64,000 bases of DNA, from positions 3,782,001 through 3,846,000 of the forward strand of contig NC_014217.1 in the NCBI RefSeq assembly GCF_000092925.1, read 5' to 3'. Below, one piece after another: positions 41,608 to 50,207 of the stretch. This stretch comes from Ancylobacter novellus DSM 506 (lineage in GTDB: Bacteria; Pseudomonadota; Alphaproteobacteria; Rhizobiales; Xanthobacteraceae). The notes below the pieces were generated by a model, which was given only the letters and a program-made list of their open reading frames with translations, made no database searches and was not told where the DNA came from. The position numbers were made by a program, and so were the translations under genes. Numbering within the stretch: position 1 is the stretch's first letter; each line of letters begins with the position of its first letter.

Positions 41608-43680
41608 ATGACCTCAGGCGAGGAGCGCGCGGCTCCCGTGTCCGATGGCAAACCTCTCGAATTCGACGAGGCCAAGGCACGGGAGCTGGAGGAGCACTAC
41701 GACCCGGAGATCCGCTTCCGGCCGCTGGCGCCGGGAGCGGGCTATCTGGTCGGCGGCCTGCTGGTCGCCCTGTCCCTGTTCCACTACTACACGGCCGGCT
41801 TCGGCCTGCTGCAGGAGACGATGCACCGGGGCATTCACCTGTCCTTCGTGCTCGGCCTCATCTTCCTCGTCTTCCCCGCCTCGCGGCACGGCTATACGCA
41901 GCCCGCCGCCTCGGGCCTGCTGAGGCCGCTCGGCATCGGCCTGCCCGACTGGGTCCTGGCCATCGTCGCCGTGGTCGCGGTGATGCACATCCCGCTCATC
42001 CCGCTCGACGACCTCGCCTTCCGGGTCGGCAACCCGACCATGCTCGACGTGGTGCTGGGCGGCCTGCTCATCCTGGTGCTGCTGGAGGCGACGCGCCGCT
42101 CGCTCGGCGTGCCGCTGCCCATCATCGCGGTGCTGTTCATGGCCTATGCGCTGTGGGGACCGCACATGCCGGGCATATTGGTGCATCCCGGCGCCAGCTT
42201 CCCGCAGCTCGTCGACCACCTCTACCTGACGACGCAGGGCATTTACGGCGTCGCGCTCGGCGTGGTCGCGACCTACGTCTTCCACTTCGTGCTGTTCGGC
42301 GTGTTCGCCACGCGCATCGGCCTCGGCCAGCTCTTCCTCGACTGCGCCGCCTGGGTGGCGGGCCGCTATGCCGGCGGGCCGGCCAAGGTGTCGATCTTCG
42401 GCTCGGCGCTGTTCGGCATGATCTCGGGGTCCTCCGTCGCCAATACGGTGACGGTGGGCTCGCTCACCATCCCGGCGATGATCCGCCTCGGCTACAACCG
42501 CAACTTCGCGGCGGCGGTGGAGGCGACGGCCTCGACCGGCGGGCAGATCACGCCGCCGATCATGGGCGCCGCGGCGTTCCTGATGATCGAGTTCCTGAAC
42601 CTGCCCTACACGACGATCATCCTGGCGGCGATCGTGCCCGCCTTCATGCACTTCTTCGGCGTGCTGGTGCAGGTGCATTTCGAGGCCAAGCGCAGCGGGC
42701 TGCGCGGGCTCGAGCCGCACGAGATGCCGGACGTGAAGGCGGCGCTGAAGCGCGACTGGCCGACCGCGATCCCGCTGGTCGTGCTGATCGCGATACTGCT
42801 CGCCGGCTACACGCCCTATCTCGCCGCCTTCTGGGGCATCACGCTGTGCATCGCCGTTCGCCTGCTCAACCCGCGCAACCGGCTGAGCCTCGGCGACATC
42901 GCCGAGGGGCTGCGCGACGGCGCCAAATACGCGCTGGCGGTCGGTGCGGCGGCGGCCACCGTCGGCATCGTCGTCGGCGTGGTGACGCTGACCGGCGTCG
43001 GCTTCAAGGTCTCCTTCATCGTCACCTCGACGGCCTCGGCCATGGCCGCCTGGATCGGCACCGTCCTGCCGGCGGTGCTGGTGGCGCCGCAGACGCTGAC
43101 GCTGCTGTTCACCCTGATCATGACCGGCATCGTCTGCATCCTCATGGGATGCGGCATCCCGACGACCGCCAACTACATCATCATGGCGACCATCGCCGCG
43201 CCGGCGCTGGGCCTGCTCGGCGTCGAGCCGCTCGTCGCGCATTTCTTCGTCTTCTATTACGGCGTGCTAGCCGACATCACGCCGCCCGTGGCCCTCGCCG
43301 CCTATGCAGCGGCCGGCATGGCCAATGCCGATCCGTTCCGCACCGGCAACACCGCCTTCCGCCTGGGTCTGGGCAAGGTGCTGGTTCCCTTCGTCTTCGT
43401 GTTCTCGCCCTCGCTGCTGCTCGTGACGAAGGGGTTCACCTGGCACGATTTCGCGCTGGCCTTCGCCGGCTGCGTCATCGGCATCACCTGCCTGGGCGCC
43501 GCCTTCTCGGGATGGATGCTGACCCATCTGCGCGTCTGGGAACGCCTCGTCCTGGCCGTGGCGGCCATGCTGCTGGTGGCGCCGGAGCTCTATTCCTCGC
43601 TGCTGGGGCTGGTGCTCACCGTGCCGGTGTTGCTGTCGCAATGGGCGCGCCGGAACGACGCCGCCCCGGCCGCGACGTGA
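41608..43680 (+). CDS. TRAP transporter permease, fused small and large subunits
   Basis: A 690-residue membrane protein that fuses the 4-span DctQ-like and 12-span DctM-like parts, the usual form in TAXI-TRAP systems. The large-subunit motifs FGMISGSSVANTVTVGSLTIPAMIRLGYNRNFAAAVEATASTGGQITPPIMGAAAF are present near residues 270-325. A cytosolic N-terminal tail of about 40 residues precedes the first span. It uses an ion gradient, not ATP. The gene ends at a strong bidirectional hairpin. Confidence 0.93.
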   Translation: MTSGEERAAPVSDGKPLEFDEAKARELEEHYDPEIRFRPLAPGAGYLVGGLLVALSLFHYYTAGFGLLQETMHRGIHLSFVLGLIFLVFPASRHGYTQPAASGLLRPLGIGLPDWVLAIVAVVAVMHIPLIPLDDLAFRVGNPTMLDVVLGGLLILVLLEATRRSLGVPLPIIAVLFMAYALWGPHMPGILVHPGASFPQLVDHLYLTTQGIYGVALGVVATYVFHFVLFGVFATRIGLGQLFLDCAAWVAGRYAGGPAKVSIFGSALFGMISGSSVANTVTVGSLTIPAMIRLGYNRNFAAAVEATASTGGQITPPIMGAAAFLMIEFLNLPYTTIILAAIVPAFMHFFGVLVQVHFEAKRSGLRGLEPHEMPDVKAALKRDWPTAIPLVVLIAILLAGYTPYLAAFWGITLCIAVRLLNPRNRLSLGDIAEGLRDGAKYALAVGAAAATVGIVVGVVTLTGVGFKVSFIVTSTASAMAAWIGTVLPAVLVAPQTLTLLFTLIMTGIVCILMGCGIPTTANYIIMATIAAPALGLLGVEPLVAHFFVFYYGVLADITPPVALAAYAAAGMANADPFRTGNTAFRLGLGKVLVPFVFVFSPSLLLVTKGFTWHDFALAFAGCVIGITCLGAAFSGWMLTHLRVWERLVLAVAAMLLVAPELYSSLLGLVLTVPVLLSQWARRNDAAPAAT

Positions 43681-43695
43681 CCGGCGGGAGACACG

Positions 43696-43722
43696 CGTTC
43701 CGGGCGATCACCGCCCGGAACG
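43696..43722. terminator. Bidirectional hairpin between TRAP permease and GNAT gene
   Basis: CGTTCCGGGCG, loop ATCAC, CGCCCGGAACG: a perfect 11-bp stem in the 27-base convergent gap. The stop codon of the GNAT gene lies partly in the loop. There is no long T-tract on either side, so termination would rely on the stem. Confidence 0.6.
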
Positions 43723-44292
43723 GTCCGGCGAGGCGGGAAGCGTCGCGCTGCCCTCCCCGAGCGGGCGCTGCATCAGCACGGTGTCCACCCAGCGGCCGAA
43801 CTTGAAGCCGACGCAGCTCAGCGTCCCCACGGGCTGGAACCCCGCACGCCGGTGCACCGCCAGCGAGCCGGCATTGCCGCTGTCGCCGATCACCGCGAGC
43901 ATCTGCCGCCAGGGGCCGGAGGAGCAGCGCGCGATCAACGCATCGAGCAGGGCGCTCCCGATCCCGCGCCGCTGCTGGCCGGGGGCGATGTAGATCGAGT
44001 TCTCCACCGTGTAGCGATAGGCGGGGCGCGGCCGGTAGCTTGTGGCGTAGCTGTAGCCGACGATGCGGCCTTCGATCTCCGCGACCAGATAGGGCAGGTT
44101 CAGATCGAGGATGGCGGCGCGCCGGCGCGACATCTCGGCGAGCGAGGGCGGCACCTCCTCGAAGGTGGCGAGGCCGTTGAGCACATGATGGGCGTAGATC
44201 TCCGTGACGGCCGCCATGTCCTCCTCCCGCGCGTCGCGGACGCTCGGGGAGGCTGGCGCCGAAGCGGGCGCCGACGGTTCTGCGATACTCAT
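43708..44292 (-). CDS. GNAT acetyltransferase, phosphinothricin-acetyltransferase-like
   Basis: A 194-residue N-acetyltransferase with an alanine/proline-rich N-terminal tail of about 15 residues. The core reads VRDAREEDMAAVTEIYAHHVLNG, GYSYATSYRPRPAYRYTVENSIYI and the acetyl-CoA loop GQQRRGIGSAL, a Pat-type enzyme that acetylates phosphinothricin, methionine sulfone or similar amino acid analogues. It is a single gene divergent from minC. Confidence 0.88.
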   Translation of the reverse strand: MSIAEPSAPASAPASPSVRDAREEDMAAVTEIYAHHVLNGLATFEEVPPSLAEMSRRRAAILDLNLPYLVAEIEGRIVGYSYATSYRPRPAYRYTVENSIYIAPGQQRRGIGSALLDALIARCSSGPWRQMLAVIGDSGNAGSLAVHRRAGFQPVGTLSCVGFKFGRWVDTVLMQRPLGEGSATLPASPDRSGR

Positions 44293-44358
44293 GCAATCTC
44301 CGTGGGGTAGGTGTATGCGACGCGCCGCCGGGGCGGCCGGACCCTTGGCGCGACCGGG

Positions 44359-44374
44359 TTAACCGCTCGTTAAC
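44359..44374 (+). promoter_or_regulatory. Perfect CtrA-type box upstream of minCDE
   Basis: TTAACCGCTCGTTAAC fits the CtrA consensus TTAA-N7-TTAAC exactly. A third TTAA follows after six bases (44380-44383). It lies 44 bases before the minC start and 67 bases before the GNAT start, in the divergent promoter region. It suggests that division-site placement follows the cell-cycle regulator CtrA. Confidence 0.6.
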
Positions 44375-44417
44375 CAAGATTAATCGAATCTGTCCTTCAA
44401 GAGGGGAGATTCGCACC

Positions 44418-45128
44418 GTGAATGCTGTCAGCCAAACCGGGCCGTCGATCCGTTTCCGCGGACGTTCGTTCATGGCGATGACGCTGGTGGCCGACGGTCC
44501 GCTGGAGGGGTGGCTCGCCGACTTCGACGTCTGGCTGCAGCGCTCGCCCGGCTTCTTCACCGGCCGCATCGTCGTCCTCGATTTCGCCGATACCGCGCAG
44601 AGCAAGGCGGATGTCGAGCGCTGGATCGGCGAACTCGCCACCCGCGGCGTGCGCCTCGTCGGGATCGAGGGCGTGCGCCCGAGCCTCGTCGACGCCACCA
44701 TGCCACCGGTGCTGCGCGGTGGCCGCGATGCCACCCTCGTTGTCACCGACAATGTCACCGATTCCGCCACCACCCCGGCCGAGCCCCGCAAGCCCGCCGA
44801 GCCGGTGAACATGCTGGTGGAACGGCGCATCAGGTCCGGCCAGTCGATCGTCTGCCTCGAAGGCGACGTCACCATCATCGGCTCCGTCGGCGCCGGCGCC
44901 GAGATCATCGCCGGCGGATCTATCCATGTTTACGGGACGTTAGCCGGCCGGGCGATCGCCGGCGCGACGTTCGGCGCCCGCGCCCAGATCTTCTGCACCA
45001 AGCTGGAGGCCGAACTGCTTGCGGTCGACGGCATCTACCGGACGGCGGAAGACATCGACGACGCCTTCAGGGGCAAGGCCGTGCGGGTATCAACCGCCGA
45101 CGAAACACTGCGGATTGCCGCACTTTAG
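44418..45128 (+). CDS. minC: Septum site-determining protein MinC
   Basis: A 236-residue cell-division inhibitor, starting at GTG after GAGGGGAG. Residues 1-105 are the FtsZ-inhibiting N-domain; after a proline-rich linker the C-domain (residues about 125-230) shows the right-handed beta-helix rungs GDVTIIGSVGAGAEIIAGGSIHVYGTLAGRAIAG and the MinD-binding face. It blocks FtsZ ring assembly at the poles together with MinD. First gene of minCDE. Confidence 0.95.
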   Translation: MNAVSQTGPSIRFRGRSFMAMTLVADGPLEGWLADFDVWLQRSPGFFTGRIVVLDFADTAQSKADVERWIGELATRGVRLVGIEGVRPSLVDATMPPVLRGGRDATLVVTDNVTDSATTPAEPRKPAEPVNMLVERRIRSGQSIVCLEGDVTIIGSVGAGAEIIAGGSIHVYGTLAGRAIAGATFGARAQIFCTKLEAELLAVDGIYRTAEDIDDAFRGKAVRVSTADETLRIAAL

Positions 45129-45142
45129 GAGCGAAGCGAGGC

Positions 45143-45955
45143 ATGGCTAAGATCATCACGGTCACGTCGGGAAAAGGCGGCGTCGGTAAGACCACGACGA
45201 CGGCTGCCATCGGCGCCGCATTGGCCCGGACCGGCGACAAAGTGGTCGTTGTCGACTTCGACGTCGGCCTGCGCAACCTCGACCTGATCATGGGGGCGGA
45301 GCGGCGCGTGGTCTACGACTTCGTCAACGTCATCCAGGGCGACGCCCGGCTGCCGCAGGCGCTGATCAAGGACAAGCGGCTGGATTCGCTGTTCCTGCTG
45401 CCCGCCTCGCAGACCCGCGACAAGGACGCGCTCACCGAAGAGGGCGTCGACAAGGTGATCGGCGACCTCTCCCGCCATTTCGACTGGGTGATCTGCGACA
45501 GCCCGGCCGGCATCGAGCGCGGGGCGACGCTTGCCATGCGCCACGCCGAGATCGCCATCGTCGTCACCAATCCGGAAGTCTCCTCCGTCCGCGACAGCGA
45601 CCGCATCGTCGGCATACTCGACGCCAAGACGCTGAAGGCCGAGCGCGGCGAGACGGTGGACAAGCGCCTGCTGCTGACCCGCTACGACGCCGCCCGCGCG
45701 GCGCGCGGCGACATGCTGAAGACCGAGGACGTGCTCGAGATCCTCTCGCTGCCGCTGCTCGGCATCGTGCCCGAGAGCCCCGACGTGCTCAAGGCCTCGA
45801 ACATGGGCGTCCCTGTCTCCATCAACGATCCCAACAGCGCCCCGGCGCGGGCCTATCACGATGCGGCGCTGCGGCTCAAAGGCGAGGACATCGCCATGGA
45901 GACGCCGAAGCAGCGTCTCGGCCTGTTCGGGAAATTCCTGCGGAGGGCGGCATGA
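45143..45955 (+). CDS. minD: Septum site-determining ATPase MinD
   Basis: A 270-residue ParA/MinD ATPase with deviant Walker A GKGGVGKTT, DFDVGLRNLDLIMG, DSPAGIE and a C-terminal amphipathic helix (KQRLGLFGKFLRRA) for membrane attachment. It recruits MinC and MinE to the membrane. It follows minC by 14 bases, and its stop overlaps the minE start. Confidence 0.97.
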   Translation: MAKIITVTSGKGGVGKTTTTAAIGAALARTGDKVVVVDFDVGLRNLDLIMGAERRVVYDFVNVIQGDARLPQALIKDKRLDSLFLLPASQTRDKDALTEEGVDKVIGDLSRHFDWVICDSPAGIERGATLAMRHAEIAIVVTNPEVSSVRDSDRIVGILDAKTLKAERGETVDKRLLLTRYDAARAARGDMLKTEDVLEILSLPLLGIVPESPDVLKASNMGVPVSINDPNSAPARAYHDAALRLKGEDIAMETPKQRLGLFGKFLRRAA

Positions 45956-46224
45956 CCTTGTGGAAGCGGCTTTTCTCAAGCACCAGCGCGCCCCAGGCGC
46001 GCGAGCGGCTGCAGATCCTGCTCTCGCATGAGCGGCAGGTGCTCGGGGGCAGCGACCTGCTCTCCAGCCTGCGCGAGGAGATCCTCGCCGTCGTCGCCAA
46101 GCATGTGCCCTGCGAACAGGACAATGTGAAGGTCCGCCTCGAGCGCGGCACGCCGATGTCGATCCTCGAAATCGAGGTCGAGGTCCGCGGCAACATCGAG
46201 CTCGGGGTCAGCAAGGCGGCCTGA
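45952..46224 (+). CDS. minE: Division topological specificity factor MinE
   Basis: A 90-residue protein, normal for MinE. The N-terminal membrane-targeting and anti-MinCD part includes SAPQARERLQILLSHER, and the C-terminal dimer domain EVRGNIELGV. It stimulates MinD ATPase and drives pole oscillation. Translation is coupled to minD (ATGA). Its last 17 bases overlap the convergent VanZ-like gene. Confidence 0.95.
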   Translation: MTLWKRLFSSTSAPQARERLQILLSHERQVLGGSDLLSSLREEILAVVAKHVPCEQDNVKVRLERGTPMSILEIEVEVRGNIELGVSKAA

Positions 46225-46567
46225 TCGCCCTGACTGCCAACATGGCGAGCGCCGCTCCGAAAGCGGCGCCCGCCGACCCGGCGACGAAGTCGGCGAGGCT
46301 GGTGTCCCGCCCTGGCGACAGGAGCTGAAGAATCTCCATCGCGCCGGCGAGCAGGCACAGGGCGGCGACGAGCGCCGCAAGCCTGCCGATGCGGCGCCGC
46401 AGGATCAGCGCGAACAGGAACGCCGTTCCCGCATAGGCGATGAAATGCTCGCCCCAGTCCGGAATGCCGGTCCGGGGCATTTGCCGCGCCGGCAGCAGCG
46501 ACGTCGCGACGATGACGACGAGGCAGGCATAGCCCGCTCCCCGGGCGATCCGGCGATAGCTCGGCAT
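46208..46567 (-). CDS. VanZ-like membrane protein
   Basis: A 119-residue protein with four hydrophobic segments (about 10-26, 40-58, 60-80 and 92-112) and the VanZ-family pattern DWGEHFIAYAGTAFLFAL plus a late DTSLADFVAGSAGAAFG. The role of small VanZ-like proteins is unknown. It is tail-to-tail with minE, the coding regions overlapping by 17 bases. Confidence 0.75.
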   Translation of the reverse strand: MPSYRRIARGAGYACLVVIVATSLLPARQMPRTGIPDWGEHFIAYAGTAFLFALILRRRIGRLAALVAALCLLAGAMEILQLLSPGRDTSLADFVAGSAGAAFGAALAMLAVRAIRPPC

Positions 46568-46595
46568 GGCTAGGTTCCACCCGTGACGGCCGCGC

Positions 46596-48176
46596 TCACG
46601 AGGCGGCCGCCGGCCGTATCACCCGATCGACATAGACGGCCAGCGGGTCGAGATCATCGGCGGTCCCGCGCGCCGCGATGACATGGTCGGGGCGGACCAG
46701 CACCCAGCCCGGCGCGCTCATATGGTAGCGCTCGCGCACCGCCGCACCGGGATCGCTTCCGGGCGCGATGTCGACGACCTCCACCGCCCCGTCCATCCCG
46801 GCAAGCAGCGTGTCCACCGGAATCGGAGCCGCGTCGGGAAACAGCAGCAGCGTATGATGCGTGCCGCACAGCCGCGGCCACAGCGTGGTCGGGCTGCCGG
46901 TCTGCGGATCGGTGAACTGCGCGTCGCGCGCCCGCGTGCCGACATCGGTGCGGGCCGGCCGGCGCAGCGGGGCGCCGAGCGCGACCAGCGGGCCGTCCTC
47001 ATAGACGATGCTGGTCTCCGACAGTTCGAGCTGCAGCTTCCTCTGCGCCACCTTGAGGTTGCCGACGATGGTGACGGCTATGTCGCGCACGAGCTGCGCC
47101 ACCCGGCTGGAGGCGAAGGCGGCATGGAGCTTCTGCGCTGCGCCCTTGATCACCTCGCGGGCGACCGGCCGGCGCTCCGCCTCGTAGCTGTCGAGCAGAA
47201 GCGCCGAATCGCCCCTGCCGGTCAGCACATGAGCGAGCTTCCAGCCGAGATTGACCGCGTCCTGGATGCCGGTGTTCATGCCCTGGCCGCCGGCCGGGCT
47301 GTGGATGTGGGCGGCGTCGCCGGCGAGGAAGACGCGGCCGACGCGGTATTTCTCCGCCAGGCGCTCATTGGTGCGGAAGGAGGAGAGCCAGCTCGGGTCG
47401 CGCAGGCGGGTGCCCGGCGGTCCGTGGCGATCCATGTAGCCCTGCATTTCCTCCAGCGTCGGCGCGCTGTCGTCCTCCACGTCCGGGCGGGCGGTGAAGA
47501 TGCGCCAGACGTCGTTCTCGAAGGGGAAGAGCGCGACCGTGCCGCCATTGTGCCACCAGATGTGGATGCTCCGGTGGTCGAGCTCGCCGCCATCGATCTT
47601 CACGTCGGCCAGCAGGAACATCTGCGGCTCGGTATAGCCCTCGAATTCGATGCCGAGCGTACGGCGCACCAGGCTGCGCGCTCCGTCCGCGCCGACGAGA
47701 TAGCGGGCGCGGACACTCTCCTCGCGGCCGTCGGCATGGGTCAGCGTCGCGTCGACGCCGTCCGCGTCCTGTGCGAAGCCGACGAGCTCGACACCGCGCT
47801 CGATGGTGCCTCCGAGCGCGGCGAGGCGCTCGGCGAGGATCGCCTCGGTGCGCGATTGGGCGAGGAGCAGCGGGTAGGGATAGGGGCTGTCGATGCCGTC
47901 ACCGACCGCAAGCGTCGCGAGGCGATGCGCCCCGTCGCCGGCGATGAGCGATTTGAGCCGCGCGCCCTTCTCCTCGAATTGCTGGACCACGCCCATGGTC
48001 TCCAGCGCTTCGAGGCTGGCGCTCCAGACCGCCAGCGCCTTGGAGACCGTGGCGGGCGACAGGTTGCGGTCGATGATGCGCACGGGGATGCCGTGCAGGC
48101 GCAGCATGATGGCGAGCGACAGCCCCGTGGGGCCCGCGCCCGAGATGAGAACCGGAACCAATCCTTCGTCGGCCAT
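46596..48176 (-). CDS. FAD-dependent monooxygenase (PheA/TfdB/MhpA family)
   Basis: A 526-residue flavoprotein hydroxylase with an FAD-binding GAGPTGLSLA at residues 13-22, the DG motif LVGADGARSLVRR, the GD motif FLAGDAAHIHSPAGGQGMNTGIQD, and a C-terminal thioredoxin-like domain typical of aromatic hydroxylases (FAD_binding_3). It would hydroxylate an aromatic or polyketide-like compound using NAD(P)H and oxygen. It is a single gene divergent from sitA. The substrate cannot be inferred. Confidence 0.9.
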   Translation of the reverse strand: MADEGLVPVLISGAGPTGLSLAIMLRLHGIPVRIIDRNLSPATVSKALAVWSASLEALETMGVVQQFEEKGARLKSLIAGDGAHRLATLAVGDGIDSPYPYPLLLAQSRTEAILAERLAALGGTIERGVELVGFAQDADGVDATLTHADGREESVRARYLVGADGARSLVRRTLGIEFEGYTEPQMFLLADVKIDGGELDHRSIHIWWHNGGTVALFPFENDVWRIFTARPDVEDDSAPTLEEMQGYMDRHGPPGTRLRDPSWLSSFRTNERLAEKYRVGRVFLAGDAAHIHSPAGGQGMNTGIQDAVNLGWKLAHVLTGRGDSALLLDSYEAERRPVAREVIKGAAQKLHAAFASSRVAQLVRDIAVTIVGNLKVAQRKLQLELSETSIVYEDGPLVALGAPLRRPARTDVGTRARDAQFTDPQTGSPTTLWPRLCGTHHTLLLFPDAAPIPVDTLLAGMDGAVEVVDIAPGSDPGAAVRERYHMSAPGWVLVRPDHVIAARGTADDLDPLAVYVDRVIRPAAAS

Positions 48177-48301
48177 CCGTGCCCCCGCGCATGGAACTCA
48201 TGAATCCATATAGCTTTCCAGCGCCTCCGCAAGGCGATCCGCGCGGGGCCGGATCACTGTCGCGCCGGCCCGTCGGACGACCGTTCGGCTTCCGGCTCGA
48301 T

Positions 48302-48371
48302 ATGCAATTCATTCGCAGTTGCATCATAAGCCGAACCCTGCGTAAACTGCTCCTGCAACTCATTCGCAACA
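48302..48371. promoter_or_regulatory. Two repeated Fur/Mur-like boxes upstream of sitABCD
   Basis: TGCAATTCATTCGCAG (48303-) and TGCAACTCATTCGCAA (48354-) share 14 of 16 bases, spaced 51 bp, about five helical turns. The first is also inside a perfect ATGCAA-N11-TTGCAT dyad (48302-48324). The second sits just before the sitA ribosome site. In rhizobia sitABCD is a main target of the Mn-responsive Fur homologue Mur; these elements look like its kind of site. The rest of the 205-base gap shows nothing else. Confidence 0.55.
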
Positions 48372-48381
48372 GGAGACAGGT

Positions 48382-49314
48382 ATGCGGGGAAGGTCGAGGC
48401 GTGCGGCTCTGGCCGGGCTGATGGCAGCCGGCATCATCGGCGTGGCAGCCATCCCCGGCGCTTCGGCGCAGGAGGCCGGCAAGCCGAAGTTCAAGGCCGT
48501 GACCACCTTCACCGTGATTGCCGACATGGCGCGCAACGTGGCGGGCGACGCGGCCATCGTGGAATCGATCACCAAGCCCGGCGCCGAGATCCACAATTAC
48601 GCACCCACTCCCGGCGACATTCAGCGGGCGCAGGGCGCCCAGCTCATCCTCTGGAACGGGCTGAACCTGGAGCTCTGGTTCGAGAAGTTCTTCCAGAACC
48701 TGAAGGACGTCCCCGGCGTCGTCGTCTCGGCCGGCGTCGAGCCGATGGGCATCACGGAAGGCCCCTACAGCGGCAAGCCCAATCCGCATGCCTGGATGTC
48801 GCCGTCCAACGCGCTGATCTATGTCGACAACATCCGCGACGCCTTCGCGAATTACGATCCGGCCAATGCCGCGACCTATGAGGCCAACGCGAAGGCCTAC
48901 AAGGCGAAGATCGAGGCCGCGGTCGCGCCGATCCGGACGAAGCTGGACACGATTCCCGCCGACAAGCGCTGGCTGGTGTCGAGCGAGGGCGCATTCTCCT
49001 ATCTCGCCCGCGATTTCGGGCTGAAGGAGCTCTATCTCTGGCCGATCAACGCCGACCAGCAGGGTACGCCGCAGCAGGTGCGCAAGGTGATCGATTCCGT
49101 GCGCAAGAACGGCATCCCCGCCGTGTTCAGCGAGAGCACCGTCTCCGACAAACCGGCCCGGCAGGTGGCGCGCGAGACCGGCGCGCATTATGGCGGCGTG
49201 CTCTATGTCGACTCGCTCAGCGAGGCCGACGGCCCGGTGCCGACCTATATCGACCTGCTCGCCGTGACCACGAGCACGCTGGAGAAGGGCCTCGCCGAGG
49301 GATTGTCGCAATGA
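48382..49314 (+). CDS. sitA: Mn/Fe-binding periplasmic protein SitA
   Basis: A 310-residue cluster-A-I metal-binding protein with a Sec signal (cleavage near SAQ-E, residue 30). By comparison with PsaA/MntC the ligands are His71 (AEIHNY), His136 (NPHAWMS), Glu202 (SSEGAF) and Asp277 (YVDSLS). The Glu at the third position, where zinc-binding relatives usually have His, supports Mn or Fe over Zn. There is no His-rich loop. AGGAGA precedes the ATG. First gene of four tightly overlapping sit genes. Confidence 0.93.
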   Translation: MRGRSRRAALAGLMAAGIIGVAAIPGASAQEAGKPKFKAVTTFTVIADMARNVAGDAAIVESITKPGAEIHNYAPTPGDIQRAQGAQLILWNGLNLELWFEKFFQNLKDVPGVVVSAGVEPMGITEGPYSGKPNPHAWMSPSNALIYVDNIRDAFANYDPANAATYEANAKAYKAKIEAAVAPIRTKLDTIPADKRWLVSSEGAFSYLARDFGLKELYLWPINADQQGTPQQVRKVIDSVRKNGIPAVFSESTVSDKPARQVARETGAHYGGVLYVDSLSEADGPVPTYIDLLAVTTSTLEKGLAEGLSQ

Positions 49315-50207
49315 ATGCGGGCCTCGCGGTCACCGGCGTGACCGTCACCTATCGCAACGGCCACACCGCCCTGCGCGACGCCAGCTTCTCGATCCCGACG
49401 GGCACTATCACGGCGCTGGTCGGGGTCAACGGCTCCGGCAAATCGACCCTGTTCAAGGCGATCATGGGCTTCGTGCGCCTCGCCGCGGGCGAGATCGCCA
49501 TCCTCGGCGGCAACGTCGATCAGGCCTTGAAGCGCAACCTCGTCGCCTATGTGCCGCAGAGCGAGGAGGTCGACTGGAACTTCCCCGTCCTCGTCGAGGA
49601 CGTAGTGATGATGGGCCGCTACGGCCATATGGGGCTGATGCGCATTCCCCGCGCCGCCGACCGGCGCGCGGTGACCGACGCGCTCGCCCGCGTCGGGATG
49701 GGGGAGTTCCGCCACAGGCAGATCGGCGAGCTCTCCGGCGGGCAGAAGAAGCGCGTCTTCCTCGCCCGCGCGCTGGCGCAGGACGCCAAGGTCATCCTGC
49801 TCGACGAGCCCTTCACCGGCGTCGACGTGAAGACCGAGGAGGCGATCATCGCCCTGCTCAAGGCGCTGCGTGACGAGGGCCGGGTGATGCTGGTCTCGAC
49901 CCACAATCTCGGCAGCGTGCCGGAATTCTGTGACCGCACCGTGCTGATCAAGGGCACGGTCCTCGCCTATGGCCCGACCGCGCAGACCTTCACCGAGGCC
50001 AATCTGGAGAAGACCTTCGGCGGCGTGCTGCGCCATTTCGTGCTCGGCGGCGCCGGGCTGCACGCGGACGACGACCGCCGACAGCTCGCCGTGCTCTCCG
50101 ACGACGAGCGCCCGCTCGTGCTCTATGGCGAGAAGGGCGCGATGCAGCAGCAGACCGCGGAAGAACATGTGAGCGAGAAGCATCCCGCCGAGGAGAAGAC
50201 CTCGTGA
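49311..50207 (+). CDS. sitB: Mn/Fe ABC transporter ATPase SitB
   Basis: A 298-residue ATPase: Walker [10 protein letters not shown], signature [15 protein letters not shown], Walker [15 protein letters not shown]-terminal extension beyond residue 240 ends with an acidic/His-containing tail ([15 protein letters not shown]), longer than in zinc-uptake ATPases but common in SitB. It overlaps sitA and sitC by ATGA/GTGA. Confidence 0.93.
   Translation: MNAGLAVTGVTVTYRNGHTALRDASFSIPTGTITALVGVNGSGKSTLFKAIMGFVRLAAGEIAILGGNVDQALKRNLVAYVPQSEEVDWNFPVLVEDVVMMGRYGHMGLMRIPRAADRRAVTDALARVGMGEFRHRQIGELSGGQKKRVFLARALAQDAKVILLDEPFTGVDVKTEEAIIALLKALRDEGRVMLVSTHNLGSVPEFCDRTVLIKGTVLAYGPTAQTFTEANLEKTFGGVLRHFVLGGAGLHADDDRRQLAVLSDDERPLVLYGEKGAMQQQTAEEHVSEKHPAEEKTS

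Noticed and set aside
12227-43680. Reading the catabolic island as the known atrazine/cyanuric acid, rut, or creatinine pathway
   Set aside because: Cyanuric acid hydrolase, RutA-type oxygenase, creatinase and hydantoinase genes are all absent, so family resemblance alone does not justify naming the pathway.
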